Assembly (NCBI RefSeq): GCF_004102745.1
Contig: NZ_RLII01000003.1
Span: forward strand, 124,001-188,000
Direction: 5' to 3'
DNA length: 64,000 nucleotides
DNA from: Acetivibrio mesophilus
GTDB taxonomy: Bacteria > Bacillota > Clostridia > Acetivibrionales > Acetivibrionaceae
Of the stretch, positions 33,801-40,754 are shown piece by piece. Under the pieces are notes generated by a model. It saw nothing but the letters and a program-made list of their open reading frames with translations. It was not told where the DNA came from and searched no databases. Position 1 is the stretch's first letter; every line of letters begins with the position of its first letter. The position numbers and the translations under genes are program-made.

Positions 33801-36639
33801 TATTCCTTTTGGTAAATAAAATCCTACCAAGGCTCAATGCAGCAGCATTCACCATAAGCCATGCATTATACGGCAGAAAAACAAACTGCAGTGTCAATTG
33901 AAAGAAGGAAGCCTTCAGCCCGCATATAACAGGCTTGTATTTCTTGGAGGCAATAGCTCCAAAAGGCTTTGATACAATATAGTCTATACTTCCCGTTATC
34001 AATGGAAAATATATGGTTACAAGGGCAATTCCCAGCCAAAAAAGCGGGTTGCCCGGTAAAACGCTAAATCCCAGTGCAATAAGCAGCATTAATGAAGGTG
34101 CCACCAAGCTCCTTCGAAGATTATCTAATATTTTCCACTTTGAAATTAACGATAGAGGATTTTTAATAATATTTCCCCTTCTGTCTTTAGTTCTGCTGCG
34201 AAGCCATGGCAAAAGCTGCCAATCCCCTCTAACCCAACGGTGAAGCCTCATGGCATATGAGTTTAGTTTTGAGGGATAACCATCAATAAACTCAAGATCT
34301 GTCGCAAGTCCCACCCTGACATAAGAACCCTCAAGCAAATCATGGCTAAGTACAGTATTATCAGGTATGGCATCTTTCAAAAGCTTTTGGAAAATCTCAA
34401 GGTCATATATTCCTTTACCAGTGAAAATACCCTCGCCAAAAAGATCCTGATAGACATCCGAAATGGCGCTGGCATAAGGATCTATTCCTTCCTCACCGGC
34501 AAATATTCTGGAAAACAACGATTTATTAACGCTTTCTATATCAAAACCTATTCTTGGCTGCAAAAGCCCATAGCCATCGGTTACTATTCCCCTTTTCTCA
34601 TCAATCACGGGCTTGTGCAAAGGATGCGCCATAGTACCTATCAGCTTCTTAGCTGTGCCTAAAGGCAGTATGGTATCTGCATCTAGAGTAATAACATACT
34701 TTACCTTAGGAAGCTTTGACATATCATGGGACATGATTGAGTAGCTCGTAGATTTTGAACCTAAGAGGACCTCATTAAACTCAAGGAGGGCACCTCTTTT
34801 TCTTTCCCAGCCCATCCATTTATTTTGCTTTTCATTAAACTGTCTGTGTCTATGGAAAAAATAAAATATATCCGGAGTATCCTTTTCACCGTCTTCATTT
34901 TTTCCGCTATACTTTTCATTAAGCTCCGTAATTCGACTTAGCGCAGCCTCAACTATCTTTTTATCACCGGCCATTTCTTTATTGGGAGCATCCTTGTAAT
35001 CACCGGCAATGGAAAAATACAAATTTTTCTCTCGGTTAGCCAGATAATACACCTCGAGGTTGTCAATCAGCTCCCTCGCCCTGTTCTCATCCGAAAGCAA
35101 AGCAGGGATAACAACCATTGCAGCATACTCTTCAGGTATTCCCTCTTGAAGATCAAGCTTTGGCAGCAACGAGGGTTTTATAGCTCGGCTCAGCACCCAG
35201 TTTACAATATTGACTGCTATGTCTGTTGCGGGAATAAACAGTGCCAGACCTGCAATAATTGCCATAGCAGCACCGTAATTTACAGCATTGTAAAAGGAGT
35301 GCTTCATCCCATATACCGACATTAAAAGGGTAATAAGAGCTATAAAACCAAAATACAAAAATGCAGGATGTTCTTTTATCCTTTCAACGACTCCCTTGAT
35401 GAAGTTCTTTTCATACCCTATTTCCTTCTCCAGTTCACAAGTGCCTTTTCCAATAAGATAGTATCCTACATGGGTCAAACGTTTATCGACCGCTTCTCCT
35501 TCCGTAGCGTTCCGCGCAAGTTCGACAGCCTTTTTGGCAACATGAGACTCAGAAACATTGTGTTCTAAGGCCAGTTCCTCCACCCTGTTTCTGTAGTAAT
35601 TTCTGGAGTCAAAATCCATCAAGGAGTAAGAACCGTCAGGGTCCGCCCTCAGAATCTCCTCTATTTTACTGAGTTGTTCAAAAATATCCACCCAATTGGC
35701 AGTTGAAATAAACTTCAGGCTCACTATGCAATTACCTATAGAGGCTTTGCTTGCCGTCTGTTCGTTATGCTCCTTGTGAGTAATGGCATCAACGGTGGTA
35801 CCGGTTTCACTCAGCCTTTCATCTATATAACGCAGAACATGGGTATAGGCTCTGCCCATCTTTCTGAATTTGTACGCAAGATACTCGATAAATGCCGAAT
35901 TTACCTCGTATTTTCCTTTTAGCTCGTTATCTATAGCAGTTATCAGTTCATAGGTATTCTCAATATTTTCATCAAAATTTTTGAGTATTTCTTCTACTTT
36001 GCGTCTTTGCTGCTGAGCCTTCGCAATTTTCCCGCAGATATATCTTGTGTTTTCTATAAGCACAAGCTTGATCATAATCGGAAAAGCCCATAATTCCCTT
36101 CCGGTGAGCACATTATTGGATTGATATGCGTTTATGTAGTTGATCAGCACTTTTTCATCAATCCTGCCGTCGGTATGGGAAACCAGTTCAAGAGCAATGG
36201 AGTATATCCTTGCATAGCCTTTTAGGTGTCCGCTGCTCAGCACAGGAAGCTTTGCATAGAACTCCTTCGTAAGATCCCTTCTTACACTTTTTACCTGTTC
36301 TTCGATTATATAGAAATTATCCAAAAGCCATTCTGCAGCAGGTGTAGTGCCGATACCCTTCTGTACATCTTCATTCATTTCTTTATATACAGACATTATA
36401 TACCTGTAATTATCATTCAGCCTGGGTATTGGCCAAAAACACATACTCTTTTTCCCGGATACGGAATGCTCAATCGCTATTTCCTTTGCATAGGCTTGCA
36501 GCTCATCAAAGGTCAAAGACGCATCCCTCACTTTTATTTGTTGCTGTCCATCCTTACATTTTGAAATCAATAGCAAAAACAAGCACAATACTATAGCTGA
36601 TAAAGCTAAAACAAATAAAATGTGTAGTTGCATTTGCAT
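27877..36639 (-). CDS. Cyclic beta-1,2-glucan synthase-like protein (GT84 - GH189-type - GH94)
   Basis: With 2920 residues this is the largest gene here and near full family length (proteobacterial Cgs/NdvB/ChvB enzymes are about 2800-2870). An N-terminal membrane helix is followed by a cytoplasmic region to about residue 430, membrane helices near 435-490, a GT84 glycosyltransferase core (LDADTILPL near residue 655; RLHRWVRGDWQ, QxxRW-like, near 800), and further helices near 860-1010. Next is a glycoamylase-like domain known to cyclise beta-1,2-glucan (GH189 in the Thermoanaerobacter homologue; SWSGTMFEYFMPLL near 1430, HHQGMSILALN near 1570). The C-terminal GH94 phosphorylase-type domain has GGAYGFRDQLQDSM near 2463 and the catalytic GSGDWNDGMN near 2600. 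Start after AGGAG. UDP-glucose donor and cyclic product inferred from family. Confidence 0.9.
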   Translation of the reverse strand: MQMQLHILFVLALSAIVLCLFLLLISKCKDGQQQIKVRDASLTFDELQAYAKEIAIEHSVSGKKSMCFWPIPRLNDNYRYIMSVYKEMNEDVQKGIGTTPAAEWLLDNFYIIEEQVKSVRRDLTKEFYAKLPVLSSGHLKGYARIYSIALELVSHTDGRIDEKVLINYINAYQSNNVLTGRELWAFPIMIKLVLIENTRYICGKIAKAQQQRRKVEEILKNFDENIENTYELITAIDNELKGKYEVNSAFIEYLAYKFRKMGRAYTHVLRYIDERLSETGTTVDAITHKEHNEQTASKASIGNCIVSLKFISTANWVDIFEQLSKIEEILRADPDGSYSLMDFDSRNYYRNRVEELALEHNVSESHVAKKAVELARNATEGEAVDKRLTHVGYYLIGKGTCELEKEIGYEKNFIKGVVERIKEHPAFLYFGFIALITLLMSVYGMKHSFYNAVNYGAAMAIIAGLALFIPATDIAVNIVNWVLSRAIKPSLLPKLDLQEGIPEEYAAMVVIPALLSDENRARELIDNLEVYYLANREKNLYFSIAGDYKDAPNKEMAGDKKIVEAALSRITELNEKYSGKNEDGEKDTPDIFYFFHRHRQFNEKQNKWMGWERKRGALLEFNEVLLGSKSTSYSIMSHDMSKLPKVKYVITLDADTILPLGTAKKLIGTMAHPLHKPVIDEKRGIVTDGYGLLQPRIGFDIESVNKSLFSRIFAGEEGIDPYASAISDVYQDLFGEGIFTGKGIYDLEIFQKLLKDAIPDNTVLSHDLLEGSYVRVGLATDLEFIDGYPSKLNSYAMRLHRWVRGDWQLLPWLRSRTKDRRGNIIKNPLSLISKWKILDNLRRSLVAPSLMLLIALGFSVLPGNPLFWLGIALVTIYFPLITGSIDYIVSKPFGAIASKKYKPVICGLKASFFQLTLQFVFLPYNAWLMVNAAALSLGRILFTKRNMLEWVTALDAERGLKNSLKGYIIKMKAAVLQALIIVALAFVFKPGFGLAAAVLLIAVWVLSPFIAYWVSKETVCKIEPLSDKETLELRRIARKTWRYYEEFVNRRNNYLAPDNYQEDPPNGIAYRTSPTNIGLGMLAALTARDLGYIGTLELCDIVSRTMSTIEKMEKWNGHLYNWYDTRTLESLRPRYISTVDSGNFVCYLITLKEGLTEYLNRPLVDSSFINGIRDTASLIAKESDNPYKDTSCLEECIVSSEDKSYVSIPQMLKALSKLLENGDKIKDTKDVWKSKVDGMIEMLKIELYTYMPWCDLVRELSEEFEKGEVKIKEAFEGIISKLNSGFSLKAMPTVYREVIKEIEKLKKMLKDGKKQSIDGLNRLKEVLEGAVENADKLVDRYVDLINRISKVADETEFVPLYDKKKQLFSIGYNIEENALTNSYYDLLASEARQTSYIAIARGEVDQQHWFKLGRTLTQIDRYKGMVSWSGTMFEYFMPLLIMKSNKNTLLDETYSFVVRSQKKYGDQRNLPWGISESGFYSFDINLDYQYKAFGVPWLGLKRGLVEDMVISPYATMLVLPLVPREAMDNLKRLINEGADGHYGLYEAIDYTPDRIPLGQKKGIVKSYMAHHQGMSILALNNYFNDNVMQKRFHADPVVDAAKLLLMEKVPSNIVFTKENKEKILPFKDVVYDERDSLREYSIPDPLLPKAHILSNGNYSVMLTDRGTGYSRWKGLDVTRWREDVTLDNYGMFFYIRDVENNEVWSSAFAPGQKKPDEYKVEFTSGKARYIRKDGNIDTLTEIIVCASENAEIRSVTLTNHGSESCVMEITSYFELVLSPHSADIAHPAFGNLFIRTEFLPEHNCLIASRRPRSEKEKSVWVMNTMVLEGEGVGGLQYETDRMQFIGRGRNVSEPVALEPHKPLTNSVGPVLDPVISFRQMVRIEPGKSVKVSYATAVADSREAVMELAAKFKSPQVIKDEFSMAITKSRVEARYLNLDTEEIELYQEMISHILFIGPQQRNKRECVMNNKKGQSALWPYGISGDIPIILVVLDKSDDIDIVREILRAHEYWRLKKLAVDLVILNEEENSYTNPLNSLLMDILAESHAHDLVNKPGGVFVLKKSNMPPEDMDLICAVSRIVLKGDAGDLREQMKGIKNVALAEFRQFDRTSVNYDSMLKKDLDLSFYNGLGGFSKDGKEYVIFLENGQNTPLPWINVISNPSFGFIVTESGSGYTWFENSRENKLTPWSNDPVSDTPGEILYILDDHTGDIWSVTPLPIREKEPYMIRHGFGYTVFNHASHGIEQEMIQFVPVDDSVKISVLKLKNQSKEKRELSLTYYIRPVLGVSDQFTAMQINTQTDNDMILIRNNYNDEFPGRVAFIDTSLKAGSITCDRKEFFGAGGIANPEGIRRTSLSGTTGAGFDSCAAISVNVSLKPDEEKEIVFLLGAGRDEKEAKLLSAKYKKIDEAKKALKKVKEFWKVKLGALQFQTQNPAMDILLNGWLVYQVISSRLWTRSGFYQSGGAYGFRDQLQDSMSLTHIWPEAARNQMLLHSKHQFLEGDVQHWWHEEKYKGTRTRFSDDLLWMPYAAVEYIRVTGDYDVLHEKTPFLEDEPLKEFEDEAYRVPRVSQTVSTLYDHCIRAINRSLKFGEHGIPLIGSGDWNDGMNTVGNKGKGESVWLGWFLYSILKSFAPLCERMGDHDLAKRYLDTADKIVENIEKNAWDGNWYRRAYFDNGLPLGSIQNSECQIDSLAQSWAVISEGGDKDRIIEAMDALENYLVKRDEGLIKLLTPPFDEGELEPGYIKSYVPGVRENGGQYTHAAAWVVMAFAKMGDGDKAVELFDLLNPINHSRTHIEYSRYKVEPYVMAADVYSVPPHTGRGGWTWYTGSAGWIYRVGFEYILGFRKRGENLEIDPCIPGNWSGFKIKYSYYDTDYLIEVKNPERVNTGVIKVIVDGKELENKKIQLVNDKEEHNIEVYMGKL

Positions 36640-36841
36640 CTATCAACTCCTGTTTTTATATTTTGAAGCTTATTATTCTGCAAATATTAACATAAAAAAG
36701 AATTCGTTATAGGAGCATACTTTATTATATGCCAAATAGAAAATTTCAAAACATAAGTACTCTAAAATATATTGATAAAGAACTGCTATTGATAAGTATA
36801 CCACTTAAAGAATGATTTAACAAATATAATTTATATAAAAG

Positions 36842-37645
36842 TTATTGTTTACCGATATTTTTTCTCAGAACTTCATACATCAATATACCTGCAGCCACTG
36901 ATGCATTTAATGATTCAGCCCTTCCCGGCATAGGTATCCTGACCAAAACATCGGCATAGTTTTTTACTTCTTCACTTATGCCGTTGGCCTCGTTTCCGAT
37001 AATAATTGCAATATCTTTTTTATATCCAAGCTCAAAATAATCGCAATTGCCCTCAAGATGGGAAGCACAAATTTTAACCCCTCTTTTTTTCATGCTGTCC
37101 ATTACTTTAAAAATATCCTCACTCAAGCATATAGGAACATGAAATACAGAACCCATAGTGGATCTTAGCACCTTTGGATTATAGACATCCACACATCCCT
37201 TGGATACTATGACTCCTGTTGCCCCTGCTGCATCAGCGGTTCTAATTATTGTACCCATATTTCCCGGATCCTGAATTGAATCTAAAATTATAAAAAAATT
37301 CTTATTATCCCAAATATCTTCAATGTTGTAATCTTTTATGTCTAATACCGCCAGTATCCCTTGAGGATTCTGAGTATCGGATACTTCCACAAAAAGCTTA
37401 TGAGGCAACTCAAAAACCGAATATCCGCCGTTATTCACCTTTTCTAAAATTTCACTACCGGAAGTTGTATCGGCTAGCTTGTCGGATACAAGAATTTTGT
37501 GTATTTGGACTCCTTCTTTTAGTGCCTCTTCCACAAACCTTATCCCTTCTATAAAAAACATGCCTTTTTCTTCACGATACTTTTTCTGCTTTAAGGCCTT
37601 AACTTCTCTTATAACCGGGTTTTGAGCACTGCTTATGTAGTTCAT
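36842..37645 (-). CDS. SPOUT-class RNA 2'-O-ribose methyltransferase (TrmH/SpoU family)
   Basis: The 267-residue protein has the small N-terminal RNA-binding part (QNPVIREVKALKQKKYREEK, MFFIEGIRFVEEAL) and a C-terminal SPOUT domain: motif 1 LDSIQDPGNMGTIIRTADAAG, motif 2 IIIGNEANGIS and motif 3 RIPMPGRAESLNASVAAGI. It methylates a ribose in 23S rRNA or tRNA using SAM, like RlmB/TsnR/YsgA. Exact nucleotide is not predictable. It directly follows rplT with a terminator between them and may also be reached by readthrough. SAM use connects it loosely to the SAH recycling genes in the window. Confidence 0.9.
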   Translation of the reverse strand: MNYISSAQNPVIREVKALKQKKYREEKGMFFIEGIRFVEEALKEGVQIHKILVSDKLADTTSGSEILEKVNNGGYSVFELPHKLFVEVSDTQNPQGILAVLDIKDYNIEDIWDNKNFFIILDSIQDPGNMGTIIRTADAAGATGVIVSKGCVDVYNPKVLRSTMGSVFHVPICLSEDIFKVMDSMKKRGVKICASHLEGNCDYFELGYKKDIAIIIGNEANGISEEVKNYADVLVRIPMPGRAESLNASVAAGILMYEVLRKNIGKQ

Positions 37646-37683
37646 TTCATCACCTCAAAATTAGAATGTCAGAATTAATATAC

Positions 37684-37713
37684 CTAAAAAAAGAGAGCTT
37701 ACTTAAGCTCCCC
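37684..37713 (-). terminator. Terminator after rplT
   Basis: On the minus strand GGGGAGCTT pairs with AAGCTCTCTT (9 pairs, two G-U) around a 4-base loop, followed by TTTTTT. It lies about 17 bases beyond the rplT stop codon. Confidence 0.82.
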
Positions 37714-37729
37714 TTTTTCTCATATAGAT

Positions 37730-38089
37730 TTATTTCGCTGCTTTAACTTTTTCAACCAACTGAGCAAAAGCATTTGCATCATTGACAGCCATTTCAGCTA
37801 GCATCTTTCTGTTTAAAGTTATACCGGATTTCTTAAGTCCATTCATAAACTTACTGTAGCTAAGACCGTTCATTCTTGCTGCCGCATTAATTCTTGAAAT
37901 CCAAAGCTGTCTGAAATCTCTTTTCTTAGCTCTTCTATCCCTGTATGCATAAACCAGTGATTTCATTACTGCCTGGTTTGCAATTCTAAAGTTTTTGCTC
38001 TTAGCTCCAAAATAACCTTTTGCTAACTTTAATACTTTCTTATGTCTTGCACGGGTTCTTACCCCACCTTTAACTCTTGACATAGTCAC
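37730..38089 (-). CDS. rplT: 50S ribosomal protein L20
   Basis: At 119 residues this is a standard L20: basic N-terminus [39 protein letters not shown] and [21 protein letters not shown]20 binds 23S rRNA and helps assemble the 50S subunit; in Bacillus it also represses its own operon through the leader RNA. It is the last gene of infC-rpmI-rplT, 11 bases after rpmI. The initial ATG-ACA before MSRVKGG could be an alternative start (MTMSRVK); a GGAGG site lies upstream. Confidence 0.98.
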   Translation of the reverse strand: MTMSRVKGGVRTRARHKKVLKLAKGYFGAKSKNFRIANQAVMKSLVYAYRDRRAKKRDFRQLWISRINAAARMNGLSYSKFMNGLKKSGITLNRKMLAEMAVNDANAFAQLVEKVKAAK

Positions 38090-38100
38090 ACGCCTCCTTT

Positions 38101-38298
38101 TTACTTGTATGGAATCAACATTTTGATTACTGATTCATTAGCAGTAGATGCAATTGTTGATTTCCTCAAGTTTCTTTTTCTTTTTGAAGTTTTTTTCGTC
38201 AATATGTGACTTTTATAAGCTTTTGATCTTTTAACCTTACCTGTACCTGTTAAATTAAATCTCTTCTTGGAAGAGCTGTGTGTTTTAATCTTAGGCAT
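38101..38298 (-). CDS. rpmI: 50S ribosomal protein L35
   Basis: The 65-residue protein matches L35 in size and sequence: [24 protein letters not shown] and [17 protein letters not shown]. It is a very basic protein of the large subunit. A strong AAGGAGGAAG site precedes the ATG. Between infC (24-base gap) and rplT in the standard operon. Confidence 0.98.
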   Translation of the reverse strand: MPKIKTHSSSKKRFNLTGTGKVKRSKAYKSHILTKKTSKRKRNLRKSTIASTANESVIKMLIPYK

Positions 38299-38322
38299 AA
38301 GACTTCCTCCTTAAATTCTATA

Positions 38323-38835
38323 TTACTGTTTAGGATTAAGAATCATAAACATATTTCTACCTTCTAACTTAGGCTTTCTTTCAACTGTTGCGACATCTTC
38401 AACTGCTTCCGCAAATTTCTCGAGCACCTGCTGACCTAATGAGGTGTAGTTCATTTCCCTGCCTCTAAACTTGACACTGACCTTAACCTTATCTCCGTCC
38501 TTTAAAAACTTCACCGCATTCTTCAATTTAAAGTTAAAATCATGATCTTCAATTGAAGCAGACAGTCTAACCTCTTTTATATTAATTACCTTTTGATTCT
38601 TACGGGCCTCTTTTTCCTTCTTAGCAAGCTCAAACATATACTTGCCGTAGTCCATTATCCTACATACAGGCGGTACTGCCTGAGGGGCTATCTTGACTAA
38701 ATCCAAGTTCTTAGAGTTCGCAAGTTTCTGCGCATCTTTTGAAGACATAATACCTAGCATTGAACCATCAGTATCAATTAGTCTTACTTCCTTATCTCTT
38801 ATTTGCTCATTGATCATTAATTCATTTTTGTTAAT
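38323..38835 (-). CDS. infC: Translation initiation factor IF-3, started by an ATT codon
   Basis: IF-3 (170 residues) binds the 30S subunit and checks start codon-tRNA pairing. The N-terminal domain INEQIRDKEVRLIDTDG and C-terminal KVSVKFRGREM are typical. I place the start at the ATT at 38833-38835: GGAGG lies 8 bases upstream and NKNELMINEQ corresponds to the usual IF-3 N-terminus. The GTG in the same frame at 38842-38844 is part of the ribosome binding site, and the first ATG (codon 7) has no site. A non-AUG start is a known autocontrol device for infC. Preceded by a long leader with a terminator hairpin. Confidence 0.96.
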   Translation of the reverse strand: MNKNELMINEQIRDKEVRLIDTDGSMLGIMSSKDAQKLANSKNLDLVKIAPQAVPPVCRIMDYGKYMFELAKKEKEARKNQKVINIKEVRLSASIEDHDFNFKLKNAVKFLKDGDKVKVSVKFRGREMNYTSLGQQVLEKFAEAVEDVATVERKPKLEGRNMFMILNPKQ

Positions 38836-39025
38836 AGAAAACACCTCCGGGTTTTTCGAGATTCGCGTTATTTAATGCAAAAAAGTGAATCATAGAAATG
38901 ATCCACTTATCTCTTACAACACTAATAAACATTACTGTAATTCATATACCGTAATCTTAAAGTATTAACCCTACAAAACTAAATCCGTAAGGTGAGAAGT
39001 GGATAACTTCTTCTTTATTTTTGCT
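38836..39025 (-). promoter_or_regulatory. L20-type leader RNA of infC-rpmI-rplT
   Basis: About 190 bases between promoter and infC hold three alternative pairings. (1) Terminator: AAGTGGATCAT pairs with ATGATTCACTT (38883-38908) and is followed by TTTTTT. (2) Antiterminator: ATCCACTT (38997-39004) can pair with AAGTGGAT of the terminator 5' arm (38901-38908). (3) Anti-antiterminator: AGAAGT-TATCC-ACTTCT (38995-39011) sequesters that same ATCCACTT. This is the layout of the L20-controlled attenuation leader described for Bacillus. L20 binding as the signal is inferred. Confidence 0.75.
38877..38908 (-). terminator. Attenuator hairpin in the infC leader
   Basis: An 11-bp stem with a 4-base loop (TTCT on the minus strand) and one G-U pair is followed by TTTTTTGC. 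It lies upstream of infC and would stop transcription when L20 is abundant. Confidence 0.85.
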
Positions 39026-39030
39026 TTTTC

Positions 39031-39052
39031 TATACTATCAGATGATAGTATA
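39031..39052. repeat. Perfect 22-bp palindrome over the infC promoter
   Basis: Arms TATACTATCA and TGATAGTATA flank a central GA. The palindrome covers most of the spacer and the full -10 hexamer, the position of a repressor operator. It could also be chance, but length and position speak against that. Confidence 0.6.
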
Positions 39053-39060
39053 TTTGTCAA
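39032..39060 (-). promoter_or_regulatory. Promoter of infC-rpmI-rplT
   Basis: TTGACA (39055-39060) and TAGTAT (39032-39037) on the minus strand, 17-base spacing. The spacer and -10 lie almost entirely inside a perfect 22-bp palindrome (39031-39052). Confidence 0.72.
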
Positions 39061-39078
39061 TAGTTTTTATAATATTTT

Positions 39079-39582
39079 TTAGTATATTCTCTGTTTGTTG
39101 TTTACATATTTCAAGAAACTATACTTTATATTATTAAATTCTTTTGAATCACTTATGGATACCAGCTCCCATTCTTCAATTTCATCCAGGTTCGGAAAAT
39201 ATTTATCTGCGGGATATTTATTTTCAATTTTAGTTACATAGGCCTCGGAACAATATGGCAACAGCTGTGTGTACACCACTTCTCCGCCTATGGCAAAAAC
39301 ATCGTCAGAATCATACTTCTTAAGCTCGCAAAAAAGTTCATCAAGGGAAGGACAAACTATTAATTTATCCTTTTCAAAATCTTTACTTTTACTTAATATA
39401 ATATTTATTCTATCCTTTAAAGGTTCTCTTCCAGGCAACGATTCAAATGTTTTGCTTCCCATTACTACAACTTTGCCCAAAGTCATCTGCTTGAAAAATC
39501 TCATATCTTCCGGAATACGTTGAAGCAGATTACCCTTATATCCAATTCCCCAGTTCAAATCAACTGCAACAATGGCTTTCAT
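39079..39582 (-). CDS. folA: Dihydrofolate reductase
   Basis: The 167-residue enzyme reduces dihydrofolate with NADPH. It has the substrate-site start IVAVDLNWGIGYKGNLLQRIPEDMRFFKQMT, the VVVMGSKTFESLPG loop, and FAIGGEVVYTQLLP (NADPH-binding GGE). I choose ATG at 39580-39582, which has AAGGAGG at eight bases; an upstream ATG in the same frame has no site. It follows thyA within 16 bases, and the pair regenerates the folate oxidised by ThyA. The sequence is somewhat diverged from typical FolA but motif order is complete. Confidence 0.94.
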   Translation of the reverse strand: MKAIVAVDLNWGIGYKGNLLQRIPEDMRFFKQMTLGKVVVMGSKTFESLPGREPLKDRINIILSKSKDFEKDKLIVCPSLDELFCELKKYDSDDVFAIGGEVVYTQLLPYCSEAYVTKIENKYPADKYFPNLDEIEEWELVSISDSKEFNNIKYSFLKYVNNKQRIY

Positions 39583-39597
39583 CTTGTCCTCCTTCAT

Positions 39598-40428
39598 TTA
39601 GATGGCAACAGGGATATTTTTTATTTGAGCCCCGGCTTGATAGCCTTCCAACACAAAATCTTCAACCTTAAAGTCATAGAAATCTTTTTTATCGGGATTA
39701 ATCAATAACTTTGGTGCCGGATATGGAGTCCTTTGTATAAGCTCTTTTATTAATGGTATATGCCTGTCATATATATGGGCATCAGCAATGACATGCACAA
39801 GCTCTCCCACTTCCAGATTGCACACTTGGGCAAACATATGGACAAGAATTGCATATTGAGCCACATTCCAATTATTCGCAACCAAAACATCTTGGGAACG
39901 CTGATTAAGTATTGCATTTAGTTTTCTGCCGGTAACATTAAAAGTTATACTATATGCACAAGGATATAAATTCATTTCGTGCAGGTCGCTATGATTGTAC
40001 ATATTGGAAATAATCCTTCGACTATAGGGATTATGCTTTAAGTCATATATAATCCTATCTACCTGATCAAAATCCCCTTCTCTATACTTATGCTTAATCC
40101 TCAACTGATAACCATACGCCTTGCCTATCGAACCTTCTTCATCAGCCCAGCTATCCCAAATACGGCTGTTAAGTTCTTTTATATTATTCGATTTTTTTTG
40201 CCATATCCAAAGCAATTCATCAATTGCTGCTTTCAAGTTTGTCGGTCTTAAGGTAATAATCGGAAATTCCTCTGATAGATCATATCTGTTAATGACACCA
40301 AATTTTTTGATTGTATGGGCTAACGTTCCATCGTCCCACTTGGCCCTTACCGTTTCTCCTTCGGAAGATATCCCGTTTTCAAGAATATCCTTACACATCC
40401 TAATAAAAATCTCATCCGCTTTACTCAT
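39598..40428 (-). CDS. thyA: Thymidylate synthase (ThyA type)
   Basis: The 276-residue enzyme makes dTMP from dUMP with methylene-tetrahydrofolate. The catalytic cysteine is in NLYPCAYSITF (Cys about residue 157), where Ala replaces the usual His after Cys. The dUMP-binding segment is QRSQDVLVANNWNVAQYA instead of the usual RSxDxxLGxPFNI. The C-terminal part has HVIADAHIYDRHIPLIKEL. I choose the ATG at 40426-40428 with GTGGGG upstream; an earlier in-frame ATG lacks a site. Linked to folA. Such divergent clostridial ThyA proteins are a recognised variant; activity is expected but the changes are worth noting. Confidence 0.92.
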   Translation of the reverse strand: MSKADEIFIRMCKDILENGISSEGETVRAKWDDGTLAHTIKKFGVINRYDLSEEFPIITLRPTNLKAAIDELLWIWQKKSNNIKELNSRIWDSWADEEGSIGKAYGYQLRIKHKYREGDFDQVDRIIYDLKHNPYSRRIISNMYNHSDLHEMNLYPCAYSITFNVTGRKLNAILNQRSQDVLVANNWNVAQYAILVHMFAQVCNLEVGELVHVIADAHIYDRHIPLIKELIQRTPYPAPKLLINPDKKDFYDFKVEDFVLEGYQAGAQIKNIPVAI

Positions 40429-40754
40429 AAGCAAACTAACCCCACTTATCATCTATAGTTTATATTAGTATTTTATTCTATAAATCGTCTTCGCTAAGAT
40501 CAGCATAAATTTTGACAAAAAATACCCTTGGATTTGAAAAATACAAAATATATTTTAACATATCATCTAAAATAATATAACTGTTTTCTGAAAAAAAGAA
40601 TCTACATAAAGAAATTCATATGGATTATCTGGATTTGAAGTAAAAGACTCCTTATTTTCCCAATATATAGATTAATGTGTAATGTTCATTTTAAAATAAT
40701 TAGCCCATAAAGAAAGAAGACAAACCCAAGTTTGCCCTCTTTCTAATAGCTATG
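40429..40754. other. Intergenic region between thrS and thyA
   Basis: 326 bases, AT-rich. It carries the terminator of thrS near its left side; the thyA promoter should lie in the right part but I see no convincing pair of boxes. No gene supported. Confidence 0.5.
40703..40744 (-). terminator. Terminator of thrS
   Basis: A 15-bp stem (40711-40725 with 40730-40744, G-U pairs included) with a CCAA/TTGG loop lies just after the thrS stop codon on the minus strand. The T-run is short, so strength is uncertain. Confidence 0.65.
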
